Shown here: positions 39,515 through 47,648 of the stretch, piece by piece
How the letters are laid out: the number at the start of each line of letters is the position of its first letter
Position numbering within the stretch: position 1 is the stretch's first letter
Assembly: GCF_022410515.1 (NCBI RefSeq)
Contig: NZ_JACSDI010000003.1
Location: forward strand, 186,001 to 250,000
Source of the DNA: Shewanella cutis
GTDB lineage: Bacteria > Pseudomonadota > Gammaproteobacteria > Enterobacterales > Shewanellaceae
Direction: 5' to 3'
Length of the DNA stretch: 64,000 nt
The notes under the pieces: model-generated
Seen by the model: the letters and a program-made list of their open reading frames with translations, nothing else
Told to the model about the DNA's origin: nothing
The model's database searches: none
Made by a program: the position numbers and the translations under genes

Positions 39515-39696
39515 CTATAGGAATCCGCCGTCGCTTCGGGTATTTCTACGCGCAGCAAACCCTAATACCGAGTCAATATAGGTTTTTATTCACCTATGTT
39601 CTCGTCAGCAAAAAATTCGCGTTAGCTGATATTGTCGGTTAACCATAACGAGATAAAAAGCCCAGTACGCCGAGCCGTAGAAGCACAGGAGCAGAT

Positions 39697-40683
39697 ATGA
39701 AACTTGCCAGTTATAACAATGGTCGCCGCGATGGTCAGTTGATGTTAGTGAGCCGCGATCTTACTCAAACGGTGGCCGTGCCAGCGATTGCCCATACGAT
39801 GCAGCAATTACTTGATGGTTGGGATCTGCTCAAACCACAATTACAAGAACTGTACGATGCGCTCAATGAAGGCAAATTACCTAACACGCAAACCTTTGAT
39901 GAAGCTAAATGTTTATCCCCCTTGCCACGGGCGTATCAATGGGCAGATGGCAGTGCCTACGTTAACCACGTGGAGTTAGTCCGTAAGGCGCGCGGCGCGG
40001 AAATGCCTGAAACCTTCTGGACCGATCCGCTGTTTTACCAAGGTGGCTCTGACAGCTTTATCGCGCCTAAGGCTGATATTCCGCTGGCGAGCGAAGATTG
40101 GGGCATCGATTTTGAATCTGAAATCGCTGTGATCACTGACGATGTGCCTATGGGCGTGAGTGTTGAAAATGCTGCAAAACACATCAAACTGCTGATGTTA
40201 GTCAACGATGTGTCACTGCGTAACCTGATCCCTGCAGAACTCGCCAAAGGTTTTGGTTTCTTCCAATCTAAACCTTCGAGTAGCTTCTCTCCAGTAGCCA
40301 TTACGCCAGATGAATTAGGCAAGCTCTGGGAAGATTCAAAGGTGCATTTACCGCTTATCACCTACTTAAACGGTGAGTTATTTGGTCGCCCAAATGCAGG
40401 TGTCGATATGACCTTTAACTTCAGTCAGTTAGTATCTCATGTTGCTAAAACCCGTCCATTGGGCGCGGGCGCCATTATCGGGTCTGGTACGATTTCTAAC
40501 TATGACCGCAGTGCAGGTTCAAGCTGCTTAGCCGAAAAACGTATGCTCGAAGTGATTGCCGACGGTAAAGCGTCGACTCCCTTTATGCGCTTTGGTGATA
40601 CAGTGCGCATTGAAATGCTCGATGACAATGGCGTGTCTATTTTTGGCTCAATCGATCAAAAAGTGGTTGAGTACAAGGCGTAA
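39697..40683 (+). CDS. fahA: Fumarylacetoacetate hydrolase family protein
   Basis: The likely reaction is hydrolysis of fumarylacetoacetate to fumarate and acetoacetate, the last step of tyrosine breakdown. The 328-residue protein has the FAH fold, with the metal-binding DWGIDFESEIAVI motif near residue 130, FQSKPSSSFSPVAI near 190, and GAGAIIGSGTISNYD-type glycine-rich sequence near 260. Its neighbour maiA supplies the preceding isomerase, which supports the assignment. hpd and hmgA are not in the window. Confidence 0.92.
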   Translation: MKLASYNNGRRDGQLMLVSRDLTQTVAVPAIAHTMQQLLDGWDLLKPQLQELYDALNEGKLPNTQTFDEAKCLSPLPRAYQWADGSAYVNHVELVRKARGAEMPETFWTDPLFYQGGSDSFIAPKADIPLASEDWGIDFESEIAVITDDVPMGVSVENAAKHIKLLMLVNDVSLRNLIPAELAKGFGFFQSKPSSSFSPVAITPDELGKLWEDSKVHLPLITYLNGELFGRPNAGVDMTFNFSQLVSHVAKTRPLGAGAIIGSGTISNYDRSAGSSCLAEKRMLEVIADGKASTPFMRFGDTVRIEMLDDNGVSIFGSIDQKVVEYKA

Positions 40684-40717
40684 GGCTTTGTTATTTGAAA
40701 AGTGATAGATAATATTG

Positions 40718-40744
40718 ACGGGGCTATATAGCCCCGTTTTTATC
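40718..40744 (+). terminator. Terminator between fahA and maiA
   Basis: ACGGGGCTATATAGCCCCGT is a perfect 20-base palindrome followed by TTTTAT. It lies inside the probable fahA-maiA operon, so it may reduce rather than abolish maiA expression. Confidence 0.7.
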
Positions 40745-40768
40745 AGAATTTTATAAGGACAGCGTGAG

Positions 40769-41419
40769 ATGAGACTTTATGGTTATTGGCGCTCTAGCGC
40801 GGCCTATCGTGTGCGTATCGCCCTCAATCTTAAAGGGATTAGTGCAGAGCAACTGTCGGTACATTTAGTGCGTGATGGTGGTGAACAACATAAAGCGGAT
40901 TATATTGCCTTAAATCCGCAGGAACTTGTGCCTACACTGGTGGTTGATGATGAGCAGGATGGTGATGCGTTAACCCAATCTTTGGCGATTATCGAATATC
41001 TGGATGAGCTATATCCTAAAACACCGCTATTGCCAGCTTCGGCCCTTGAGCGTGCCCAGGTGCGCGCCATGGCGTTGACTATTGCCTGTGAAATTCATCC
41101 CCTCAATAATTTGCGTGTACTGCAATATTTAACGCAAAAGTTGACCGTGAATGAAGATGCTAAAAATGCTTGGTATCACCACTGGGTGGTCACAGGATTT
41201 ACGGCGCTCGAAACCCAATTAGTGCGCCACAGTGGCCGTTATTGCTTTGGGGATAAGGTGACTATCGCAGATTTGTGTTTAGTACCGCAGGTGTATAATG
41301 CCCAGCGTTTTAATGTGGATTTAACGCCTTATCCGAACATTATGCGAGTGTGGGCAGAATGTAATCAGCTACCCGCCTTTGCGGATGCGGCGCCCGAGCG
41401 CCAAGCCGATGCGGTTTAA
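40769..41419 (+). CDS. maiA: Maleylacetoacetate isomerase
   Basis: MaiA isomerises maleylacetoacetate to fumarylacetoacetate using glutathione. The 216-residue zeta-class glutathione transferase has the active-site SSAAYRVRIALNLKG near residue 9, the NPQELVPTL and QSLAIIEYLDE thioredoxin-fold motifs, and the C-terminal helix region with FGDKVTIADLCLVPQVYNA. It follows fahA after 85 bases with a terminator-like hairpin between them. Confidence 0.95.
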   Translation: MRLYGYWRSSAAYRVRIALNLKGISAEQLSVHLVRDGGEQHKADYIALNPQELVPTLVVDDEQDGDALTQSLAIIEYLDELYPKTPLLPASALERAQVRAMALTIACEIHPLNNLRVLQYLTQKLTVNEDAKNAWYHHWVVTGFTALETQLVRHSGRYCFGDKVTIADLCLVPQVYNAQRFNVDLTPYPNIMRVWAECNQLPAFADAAPERQADAV

Positions 41420-41522
41420 CCTAGCATTTACGGCTAAATAAGTGCTATGAAATCGATGATGAAGTGGCGTGAGTCGATGTCACTTCTGAATTTCTTGCTG
41501 ATATTAAAGCGGATTTTAGCCA

Positions 41523-42155
41523 ATGACAGAAATCGAATTAAGCGAGCGATTGCGCTCATGGCTAAGCCAAGATAACGAACGGATGCGAGCGCTTGAGTTA
41601 GTATTGCAATGCGCTCAAGTGCATAGCATGCCGCAGTGGTGTATTGCGGCCGGGTTTGTTCGAAATTTGGTGTGGGACAAGTTGCATGGTTTCGACCGCC
41701 AGCCATTAAACGATATCGATCTCATCTACTATTGTCCCTTGGATACGAGACCTGAGCGAGATAGGGCGATAGAAGCCTATCTGCGAGCTGGTGCACCAGA
41801 GTTACCCTGGTCAGTAAAAAATCAGGCGCGAATGCACATTAAGAATCAGGATAATCCCTACCAATCGACGCAGGATGCGATGTGTTATTGGCCAGAGCAG
41901 GAAACGGCTGTTGCTGTGTATTTTGAACATATGCCTAACACAGTATCTTCCGCGGTCGATAACTTACACCTTATTGCTCCCTTCGGGCTAACCTCGTTAT
42001 TTGCTTTGCAGTTAACCCATAATCCCAAGCGTGCGTTAGCGGTATTTGAGCAGCGTATTGCCGCAAAGAATTGGCTTAAGCAATATCCACGATTGACCTT
42101 GGCCGATGAAGCCATTTCATCAATATGCGTTAGAGCTTTACGCTCTGGTTTCTAG
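41523..42155 (+). CDS. Nucleotidyltransferase-fold protein (DUF925/NTP_transf_6)
   Basis: The 210-residue protein resembles the NTP_transf_6 (formerly DUF925) family, uncharacterised nucleotidyltransferase-like proteins. The likely active-site region is CIAAGFVRNLVWDKLHG followed by PLNDIDLIYY, a G-x-R...DxD pattern near residues 40-65. No partner domain is visible. It lies alone between maiA and ompW, about 100 bases from the former, and its substrate is unknown. Confidence 0.8.
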   Translation: MTEIELSERLRSWLSQDNERMRALELVLQCAQVHSMPQWCIAAGFVRNLVWDKLHGFDRQPLNDIDLIYYCPLDTRPERDRAIEAYLRAGAPELPWSVKNQARMHIKNQDNPYQSTQDAMCYWPEQETAVAVYFEHMPNTVSSAVDNLHLIAPFGLTSLFALQLTHNPKRALAVFEQRIAAKNWLKQYPRLTLADEAISSICVRALRSGF

Positions 42156-42544
42156 CTAAGTATCGGCACTCAATAAGTACCACCTCCCTCGTTTCCTTAT
42201 TATTTTGGTTACCGACTTTATATTAATTCTTCAGCGTTTTTTGATTCTCATCTGTGTAACTGAAATGTAAATAAAGAACTTGACTATCCTCCCCCTGATT
42301 ACTCCTTGTGGAGATCATTAGTGATGACTAATTCATGTGTTAAGTCACAAAAAACTAACTGGCATTATCAATAAATGTTTGCTTTGCGTGATTTAGATCT
42401 CAATGGTTATACCTAAAAATAAGTATCGCCACTTAATTTTGATTTGGATCAATAAGGTAAAGAAATTTATCTGGCAGTGTAGGCGTCAATTGTTAAGGAT
42501 GTAATGTAAAATAAAAACCAATGTTGTACATATGGAGTATGATG
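42156..42544 (+). other. ompW upstream region
   Basis: The 389-base AT-rich spacer contains a perfect FNR/EtrA-type box, given separately, and a weaker CRP-like sequence at 42387-42402 with two mismatches. No gene is visible. Confidence 0.6.
42439..42452. promoter_or_regulatory. FNR/EtrA-type box upstream of ompW
   Basis: TTGAT-TTGG-ATCAA is a perfect match to the FNR consensus TTGAT-N4-ATCAA, centred about 100 bases before the ompW start. E. coli ompW is a known FNR target, so oxygen-responsive control is likely here. Confidence 0.75.
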
Positions 42545-43225
42545 ATGAATAAAACTACTGTTTCTACACTGTTCGCTGCCACCCTGCTAGCCGCTGGTTT
42601 CTCTGCTTCTGTTTCTGCCCATCAAGCGGGCGATATTATTGTTCGTGCTGGTGCGGTGGTTGTTGCACCAAATGAATCGAGTGATGATGTTGTAACTCCT
42701 GATCTCGGTAATCTACGCGAATTTAGTGTGAGCAATAACACTCAGCTAGGTTTGAATTTTGGTTATATGTTGACCGATAACTTTGGTTTAGAGCTATTAG
42801 CTGCGACGCCTTTTAGCCATGACGTGTCTTTAGGTGGGACTAAGATTGCCGAAACGAAACATTTACCTCCAACCCTAGTAGCGCAGTACTATTTTGGTGA
42901 TGCTCAATCAACATTGCGTCCTTATGTGGGCGTGGGTGTGAACTACACAAATTTCTTCGATAATGAATTCACTAATGATCTTGGCGGAAAATTAACAGAT
43001 TTAAGCTTGAGCAACTCTTGGGGCGTTGCGGCTCAAATTGGTTTAGATTATCAAGTCAATAAAAACTGGTTAGTGAACGCTTCTGTGTGGTATGCGCAAA
43101 TTAGCACTGATGTGAAATTTAACTATCACTACAAAGATGCAGGTGTAGATAAGGCCGCTGCAGTAACAATTGGTACCGATATTAACCCATGGGTTTATAT
43201 GGTTAGCGTAGGTTACACTTTCTAA
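42545..43225 (+). CDS. ompW: Outer membrane protein OmpW
   Basis: OmpW is an eight-strand outer-membrane barrel thought to conduct small hydrophobic molecules. The 226-residue precursor has a signal peptide ending in VSA near residue 25, the mature start HQAGDIIVRAGAVVVAP, the conserved LGLNFGYMLTDNFGLELLAATPFSHD and LPPTLVAQYYF motifs, and the C-terminal WVYMVSVGYTF with terminal Phe. Three consecutive ATG codons occur; the last (42545) is best spaced from the GGAG at 42534-42537. A terminator follows at once, so it is monocistronic. Confidence 0.94.
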   Translation: MNKTTVSTLFAATLLAAGFSASVSAHQAGDIIVRAGAVVVAPNESSDDVVTPDLGNLREFSVSNNTQLGLNFGYMLTDNFGLELLAATPFSHDVSLGGTKIAETKHLPPTLVAQYYFGDAQSTLRPYVGVGVNYTNFFDNEFTNDLGGKLTDLSLSNSWGVAAQIGLDYQVNKNWLVNASVWYAQISTDVKFNYHYKDAGVDKAAAVTIGTDINPWVYMVSVGYTF

Positions 43226-43243
43226 TCATCTGATTATAAAGTT

Positions 43244-43271
43244 AAAAAAGGAGCCTTGGGGCTCCTTTTTG
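43244..43271. terminator. Bidirectional terminator between ompW and the SDR gene
   Basis: AAAAAGGAGCC pairs with GGCTCCTTTTT around TTGG, with A-rich left and T-rich right flanks. It serves both converging genes. Confidence 0.8.
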
Positions 43272-43308
43272 CTTTCTAGGCCATTATGCCGTCAAAAGAT
43301 TAATAACA

Positions 43309-44052
43309 CTACTTTTTAGCCTTTTTCGGTTTCCAGTGGCGGGTGTTATAGATAAACTCCGGCAGTAATTTAGTCAGCCAAGCCACTAAGCGCCAACGCT
43401 TGGTTACATAGACACGGCGTTTACCTTGCTGCATAGCCTTAATAATCTGCGCCGCCACTTGCGGGAGTGGCGCCAGCCAAAGGGTGCTTTGCTGCATTGC
43501 CGCTTTGTCCAGTAAACCGAGTTGGATATCGGTAATGGTAATCGGCAATTTAAGCCGCTGGGCATGCATGCTTAAGCCTTCCAAATAGTTTTGTGCAAAG
43601 GCTTTGGATGCATGATAAGCCACGCTTGGGCCGCCACGTAAACCTGCAATCGAGTTAATGGTGGCAAGCTGGCCGTAACCCTGTTCGCGAAATAATCTAA
43701 ATGCCGTATTGCAGATAGCCGCAAAGCCCCGCACATTGACGTCGATAATATCTTGCTCTGGTAACCATGGTAAAGCTGGGTCGTAGCTATTGAGTCCGGT
43801 ATTCACCAAGACTAAATGGGCACCACCGAGACTTTGCCAGACGTTTTCAAGCTGTTCGATGATGGCGCTTGGCTGTTCAATTTGCAGTGAAAATACTTGT
43901 ACCTTGGTAGGTAAGGTCGAGGCGAACTCGCGCAGCGATTCAACATCCTGCGCAAAAAGCGCTAATTCAACTTGCTGTTCGGCCAATTGTTTGGCAAGTT
44001 CGCGGCTTAAATGTGAGCTAGCGCCCACAATTATCGCAGTTGCTTGGGTCAT
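43309..44052 (-). CDS. Short-chain dehydrogenase/reductase
   Basis: This is a classical SDR of unknown substrate. The 247-residue protein has the cofactor motif IIVGASSHLSRELAKQL, the LVNTG strand in place of the usual NNAG, the catalytic Ser in INSIAGLRG and YxxxK in YHASKAFAQNYLEG. A basic C-terminus (KPKKAKK) follows a short hydrophobic stretch. ATG 44052 (MTQATAIIVGA) is preferred to the longer frame. It is divergent from ybaY-metA. Confidence 0.85.
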   Translation of the reverse strand: MTQATAIIVGASSHLSRELAKQLAEQQVELALFAQDVESLREFASTLPTKVQVFSLQIEQPSAIIEQLENVWQSLGGAHLVLVNTGLNSYDPALPWLPEQDIIDVNVRGFAAICNTAFRLFREQGYGQLATINSIAGLRGGPSVAYHASKAFAQNYLEGLSMHAQRLKLPITITDIQLGLLDKAAMQQSTLWLAPLPQVAAQIIKAMQQGKRRVYVTKRWRLVAWLTKLLPEFIYNTRHWKPKKAKK

Positions 44053-44129
44053 AAGTTTTTCGGCAACGAAATGGTGGCTTATCATAGGAAGATATGTCCA
44101 GCATGACAAGATTTATAGCTTGGGCGTAT

Positions 44130-44145
44130 AGACATCCAGAAGTCT
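44130..44145. promoter_or_regulatory. MetJ-like operator upstream of ybaY-metA
   Basis: Two tandem met boxes, AGACATCC and AGAAGTCT, match the 8-bp consensus AGACGTCT at 6 and 7 positions. The flanking octamers GGGCGTAT and TTATGTAT match at 5 and 4. The site lies 25 bases before ybaY, whose downstream neighbour is metA. Confidence 0.6.
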
Positions 44146-44169
44146 TTATGTATGATTGGGAGAAATGAA

Positions 44170-44604
44170 ATGACACATGGGTTAAGGATTAGCGGACTGA
44201 CATCTGCATGGCAAAAATGGGTGGCAATGGTATTACTTGCGGTGACGACGATGATGACAGGTTGTGCAACACCAAATGCGGTTGTCGAGATTAAAGGTGA
44301 GGCTATGTACCGCGAGCGTATCGCACTGCCTGCCGAAGCCAAGTTGATTGTGCAGTTGCTTGATGTCTCTAAGATGGATGTGCCTGCTGTAGTGATGGCA
44401 GAGCGTGAGAGTCAAGGCGCTAAAACCCCAACGCCATTTAGTTTTACTATAGGGCGTGATCAGTTTGAAGCAGGGCATACCTATGCCATTGGGGCAAGGA
44501 TAATGCTCGGTGATAAGTTATTGTTTATTAATACTCAAGCCTATCATGTCGACCTAAACTCGACTGAGCCTATGACGATACTGCTTGAGAAAGTCGGCCG
44601 CTAA
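44170..44604 (+). CDS. YbaY-family lipoprotein
   Basis: The 144-residue protein is a predicted outer-membrane lipoprotein with signal sequence and lipobox MMTGC (Cys near residue 33). It is followed by a single YbaY/META-like immunoglobulin-type domain: YRERIALPAEAKLIVQLLDVS, then PFSFTIGRDQFEAGHTYAIGARI. The start at ATG 44170 has a GGGAGA ribosome binding site. Function is unknown in the family. It is 69 bases from metA and shares the MetJ-like operator upstream, suggesting co-regulation. Confidence 0.83.
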   Translation: MTHGLRISGLTSAWQKWVAMVLLAVTTMMTGCATPNAVVEIKGEAMYRERIALPAEAKLIVQLLDVSKMDVPAVVMAERESQGAKTPTPFSFTIGRDQFEAGHTYAIGARIMLGDKLLFINTQAYHVDLNSTEPMTILLEKVGR

Positions 44605-44673
44605 TTTGTTTGCTCTTTGTTGAGTGGCATACGCGCGCCGGAACCCTTGATTGTTGAACAGAAGAGGCGCGGT

Positions 44674-45615
44674 ATGCCAGTTAAAATTCCAGATCATCTG
44701 CCTGCAGCAGGGATTTTAGAATCTGAAAATATTTTCGTCATGTCCGAAACTCGGGCTGCAAATCAAGATATCAGGCCAATGAAGGTACTGATTTTGAATT
44801 TGATGCCCAATAAAATCGAGACCGAAACCCAGCTTCTACGCCTCTTGGGCAACACGCCCTTGCAGGTAGATGTGGATTTACTGCGTATCCACGATAAAGA
44901 GTCGAAACACACCTCAATCGATCATATGAACACCTTCTACCGTGATTTTGAGGATGTGCGCCATAAAAACTACGACGGCCTGATCATCACGGGCGCGCCG
45001 TTAGGGCAAATTGATTTTGAGGATGTGACTTACTGGGACCATATTCGTGAAATCATCGATTGGTCACAGCAGCATGTAACCTCAGTGCTCTTTCTTTGCT
45101 GGGCAGCCCATGCGGGGCTTTACCATCTCTATGGATTAAATCGTAAAATCCTGCAGCAAAAGCGTTCTGGCGTATTTGTCCACCGCCGTACCTGCCAGCA
45201 TTTCCCGCTGCTGCGCGGATTCGATGATGAGTTCTTTGCGCCGCATTCGCGCTTTGCCGAGATGGATATCGAGGAGCTTAAGCGACACCCTGAACTACAG
45301 GTGCTGGCAGAGTCTGAGGAAGCAGGAGCCTATTTAGTCCTCAGTCGCAATAATCGCAACCTATTTGTAATGGGCCACCCTGAGTATCAAAAATCCACCC
45401 TAAACGATGAATATCATCGGGATTTGGCGCAGGGATTAAATCCAAATGTGCCGCAAAACTATTATCGTAATGACGATCCCAAGGCCGATGCCATTGCCCG
45501 TTGGCACAGCCATGGCAGTTTGTTGGTCAGTAATTGGCTTAACTATTACGTTTACCAATTAACGCCTTACGACCTGAGTGATATGACGGCGATGACACCA
45601 TGGGAATCGCAGTAG
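44674..45615 (+). CDS. metA: Homoserine O-succinyltransferase
   Basis: MetA acylates homoserine with succinyl-CoA in the first committed step of methionine synthesis. The 313-residue protein begins [11 protein letters not shown] and has the catalytic Cys142 in [10 protein letters not shown], with His235 and Glu237 in MGHPEYQ, at the same positions as in E. coli. ATG 44674 is chosen by this match and by the GAAGAGG ribosome binding site; the frame extends 19 codons upstream. Acyl-donor preference (succinyl or acetyl) is inferred from the family. Confidence 0.95.
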   Translation: MPVKIPDHLPAAGILESENIFVMSETRAANQDIRPMKVLILNLMPNKIETETQLLRLLGNTPLQVDVDLLRIHDKESKHTSIDHMNTFYRDFEDVRHKNYDGLIITGAPLGQIDFEDVTYWDHIREIIDWSQQHVTSVLFLCWAAHAGLYHLYGLNRKILQQKRSGVFVHRRTCQHFPLLRGFDDEFFAPHSRFAEMDIEELKRHPELQVLAESEEAGAYLVLSRNNRNLFVMGHPEYQKSTLNDEYHRDLAQGLNPNVPQNYYRNDDPKADAIARWHSHGSLLVSNWLNYYVYQLTPYDLSDMTAMTPWESQ

Positions 45616-45720
45616 GGACGTTGTTTTAGTTTGTCAGGCATTGACGGTTTCTTAAGCTCAATGCCTGTCGAATCACCTTGCTAAGCTGTTTCTATTTGCT
45701 TGAATCATTTGAACTGACTA

Positions 45721-45999
45721 GGGCGTGGTGACGTTTCAGGGGTATTTTTGCAGCAATGTGGCTGGCGTTTATGCAAGGCAAAGTCAGTGCTGTGTAGTTA
45801 TTCTACATAAACGGACGATAACGCAGCAGAAACGCCAGCTAAATGCTGCCCGAAGGGTTCGTCTGGCAAGCCCTTGCGCTTACTTTCTGTCGTAAGCGCC
45901 GCTCGTCATTTGAGTCGAATAACGATACATCATTCCTCGTTCCGCGAGCACTAGCTTGCCAGAACGAACAAAATTCAATCTCGAAACGTCAACACGCCC
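45721..45999 (-). mobile_element. MITE copy B (279 bp), inverted relative to copy A
   Basis: It begins GGGCGTGGTGACGTTTC (one change from copy A) and ends GAAACGTCAACACGCCC, with TA on both sides (45719-45720 and 46000-46001). The sequence is copy A in reverse orientation, including the GGCTGGCGTTT/AAACGCCAGC hairpin and the GCTTGCCAGAACGAAC end. It carries no transposase gene. Confidence 0.85.
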
Positions 46000-46231
46000 T
46001 AATAAATTTACCATTCGTTTAGCTACTGTTTGCTCGCCTGTTTACCTCATTTGTCTTTAGTGTTGTTCATCATCTGCTGGTAAGGTTTTGTTCCCGCTGC
46101 AAGGCTAGCGCTTTTAGTAGGTCACTTCCTCCTCGTTACCATTTCAAATGCCGTTAAAGTCTCTCGACTGTAAATTCTGACTGACAATTCTTGTGTGTTT
46201 TTCTCGACACATTAGACCAAGGAATACTTGC

Positions 46232-46247
46232 TTTACGTTCGCGTAAA
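46232..46247. promoter_or_regulatory. TTTACG-N4-CGTAAA palindrome upstream of the BCAA operon
   Basis: TTTACGTTCGCGTAAA lies 80 bases before the thiolase start. It is a perfect 6+6 palindrome differing from the tyrR-upstream site at one central base. A LiuR-type regulator of branched-chain amino acid degradation is the best guess, from memory of Shewanella regulons. Confidence 0.6.
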
Positions 46248-46326
46248 CGTCAGAGTGGTTTCATTGTCATTATTTATCCGCCGCTGGCGAGTGTTACCGC
46301 CAAGGCACCTTTAGCTTGGAGTCCCC

Positions 46327-47517
46327 ATGAGTACTGAACAATTTAACCAAGAGATCGTTATTGTTGCCGCTAAACGCACCCCAATGGGTGGCTTTCAAGG
46401 CAGTTTGTCTGGCGTAACGTCTCCGAGCTTAGCGGCCACCGCCATCAAAGCCCTGTTAGCCGATACCCAAGTTGCGCCTGACAAGGTCGATGAAGTGTTA
46501 ATGGGCTGCGTATTACCCGCGGGTTTAGGCCAAGCGCCAGCACGCCAAGCAACCTTAGGTGCCGGTTTACCCCTGTCTGTAGGCACAACGACCGTAAACA
46601 AAGTCTGTGGCTCTGGGATGAAAACCGTGATGCTTGCCCACGATTTACTTAAAGCGGGTAGTGCAAAGCTGGTAATTGCCGGTGGCATGGAAAGCATGAG
46701 CCAAGCGCCTTACTTGCTAGATAAAGCCCGCGGCGGCATGCGTATGGGCCATGGCAAGGTATTAGATCATATGTTCCTCGACGGTTTAGAAGATGCCTAC
46801 ACCGGCGGCGCCATGGGCACATTCGCCCAAAAAACCGCCGATGAATTTGGTATCACTCGCGATCAAATGGATGCGTTTGCTTTAAGCTCACTGGAAAAAG
46901 CCAACGCGGCCATTCAATCTGGCGCCTTCAAAGCGGAGATTGTGCCCGTAACGGTAAGCGATCGCCGTGGTGATGTGACTATCGATACCGATGAGCAGCC
47001 AGGTAACGCTCGCCCTGAAAAAATCCCTGCACTGCGCCCCGCCTTTGCTAGAGACGGCACTATTACAGCGGCAAACTCCAGCTCGATTTCCGATGGTGCA
47101 GCGGTGCTGATGCTAACTACGCGCGCCAACGCCGAGCAGTTAGGCTTAGCAGTGCTCGCCACCATCAAGGGCCACACAACCCATGCGCAGGAGCCTGCAC
47201 TCTTTACCACCGCACCCGTTGGCGCGATGGCAAAACTGTTAAGCAATGTGGGCTGGTCAAAGGATCAGGTTGATCTGTTCGAAATCAACGAAGCCTTTGC
47301 CATGGTGACTATGCTGGCCGTTTCTGAATTAGGTTTAGACATGGCAAAAGTGAACGTGAACGGTGGCGCCTGCGCCTTAGGTCATCCTATCGGTTGCTCG
47401 GGCGCGCGTTTACTGGTGACTTTAATTCATGCACTTAAGGCCCGTGGGCTTAAGCGCGGCGTAGCTTCACTCTGTATCGGTGGCGGTGAAGCGACAGCTA
47501 TGGCTATCGAAGTCTAA
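46327..47517 (+). CDS. ivdA: Acetyl-CoA C-acyltransferase (thiolase), branched-chain degradation
   Basis: This thiolase probably cleaves 2-methylacetoacetyl-CoA to acetyl-CoA and propionyl-CoA in isoleucine degradation. The 396-residue protein has the acyl-accepting Cys94 in NKVCGSGMKT, His353 in CALGHPIGCSGAR and the general-base Cys383 in SLCIGGGEA. It is the first gene of a seven-gene operon with mmsA, an acyl-CoA dehydrogenase, two crotonase-family enzymes, mmsB and an SDR. The operon context, not the sequence alone, points to the branched substrate. Confidence 0.92.
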   Translation: MSTEQFNQEIVIVAAKRTPMGGFQGSLSGVTSPSLAATAIKALLADTQVAPDKVDEVLMGCVLPAGLGQAPARQATLGAGLPLSVGTTTVNKVCGSGMKTVMLAHDLLKAGSAKLVIAGGMESMSQAPYLLDKARGGMRMGHGKVLDHMFLDGLEDAYTGGAMGTFAQKTADEFGITRDQMDAFALSSLEKANAAIQSGAFKAEIVPVTVSDRRGDVTIDTDEQPGNARPEKIPALRPAFARDGTITAANSSSISDGAAVLMLTTRANAEQLGLAVLATIKGHTTHAQEPALFTTAPVGAMAKLLSNVGWSKDQVDLFEINEAFAMVTMLAVSELGLDMAKVNVNGGACALGHPIGCSGARLLVTLIHALKARGLKRGVASLCIGGGEATAMAIEV

Positions 47518-47648
47518 GCAAAGGCTTAATCGCTAATAACGGCTAAATCAACAAGACCAAGACTGAGCTGGCAAGGGCAAACATCCCATCGAGGATACTC
47601 ATAATATCGCACCGCCAGCTCGACCCTAAACAAGGAAAGGATTGCAAC

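Larger units (their letters stand above)
39355..39696 (+). other. fahA upstream regulatory region
   Basis: The 342 bases between tyrR and fahA contain a TyrR-like box and a CRP-like site, listed separately. No clear terminator for tyrR was found. The rest has no recognisable feature. Confidence 0.6.
45616..46326 (+). other. Long spacer between metA and the thiolase gene
   Basis: This 711-base region holds MITE copy B (45721-45999) and the TTTACG palindrome (46232-46247). No metA terminator is convincing. The remaining sequence (45616-45720 and 46002-46230) has no gene or repeat I can support. Confidence 0.7.

Noticed and set aside
42387..42402. CRP-like CGTGA-N6-TCTCA before ompW
   Set aside because: Two mismatches at fixed positions; the perfect FNR-type box nearby explains regulation better.
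47565..47621. GAGCTGGC/GCCAGCTC inverted repeat between the thiolase gene and mmsA
   Set aside because: Arms are 41 bases apart with no T-tract; it does not look like a terminator and has no matching operator.
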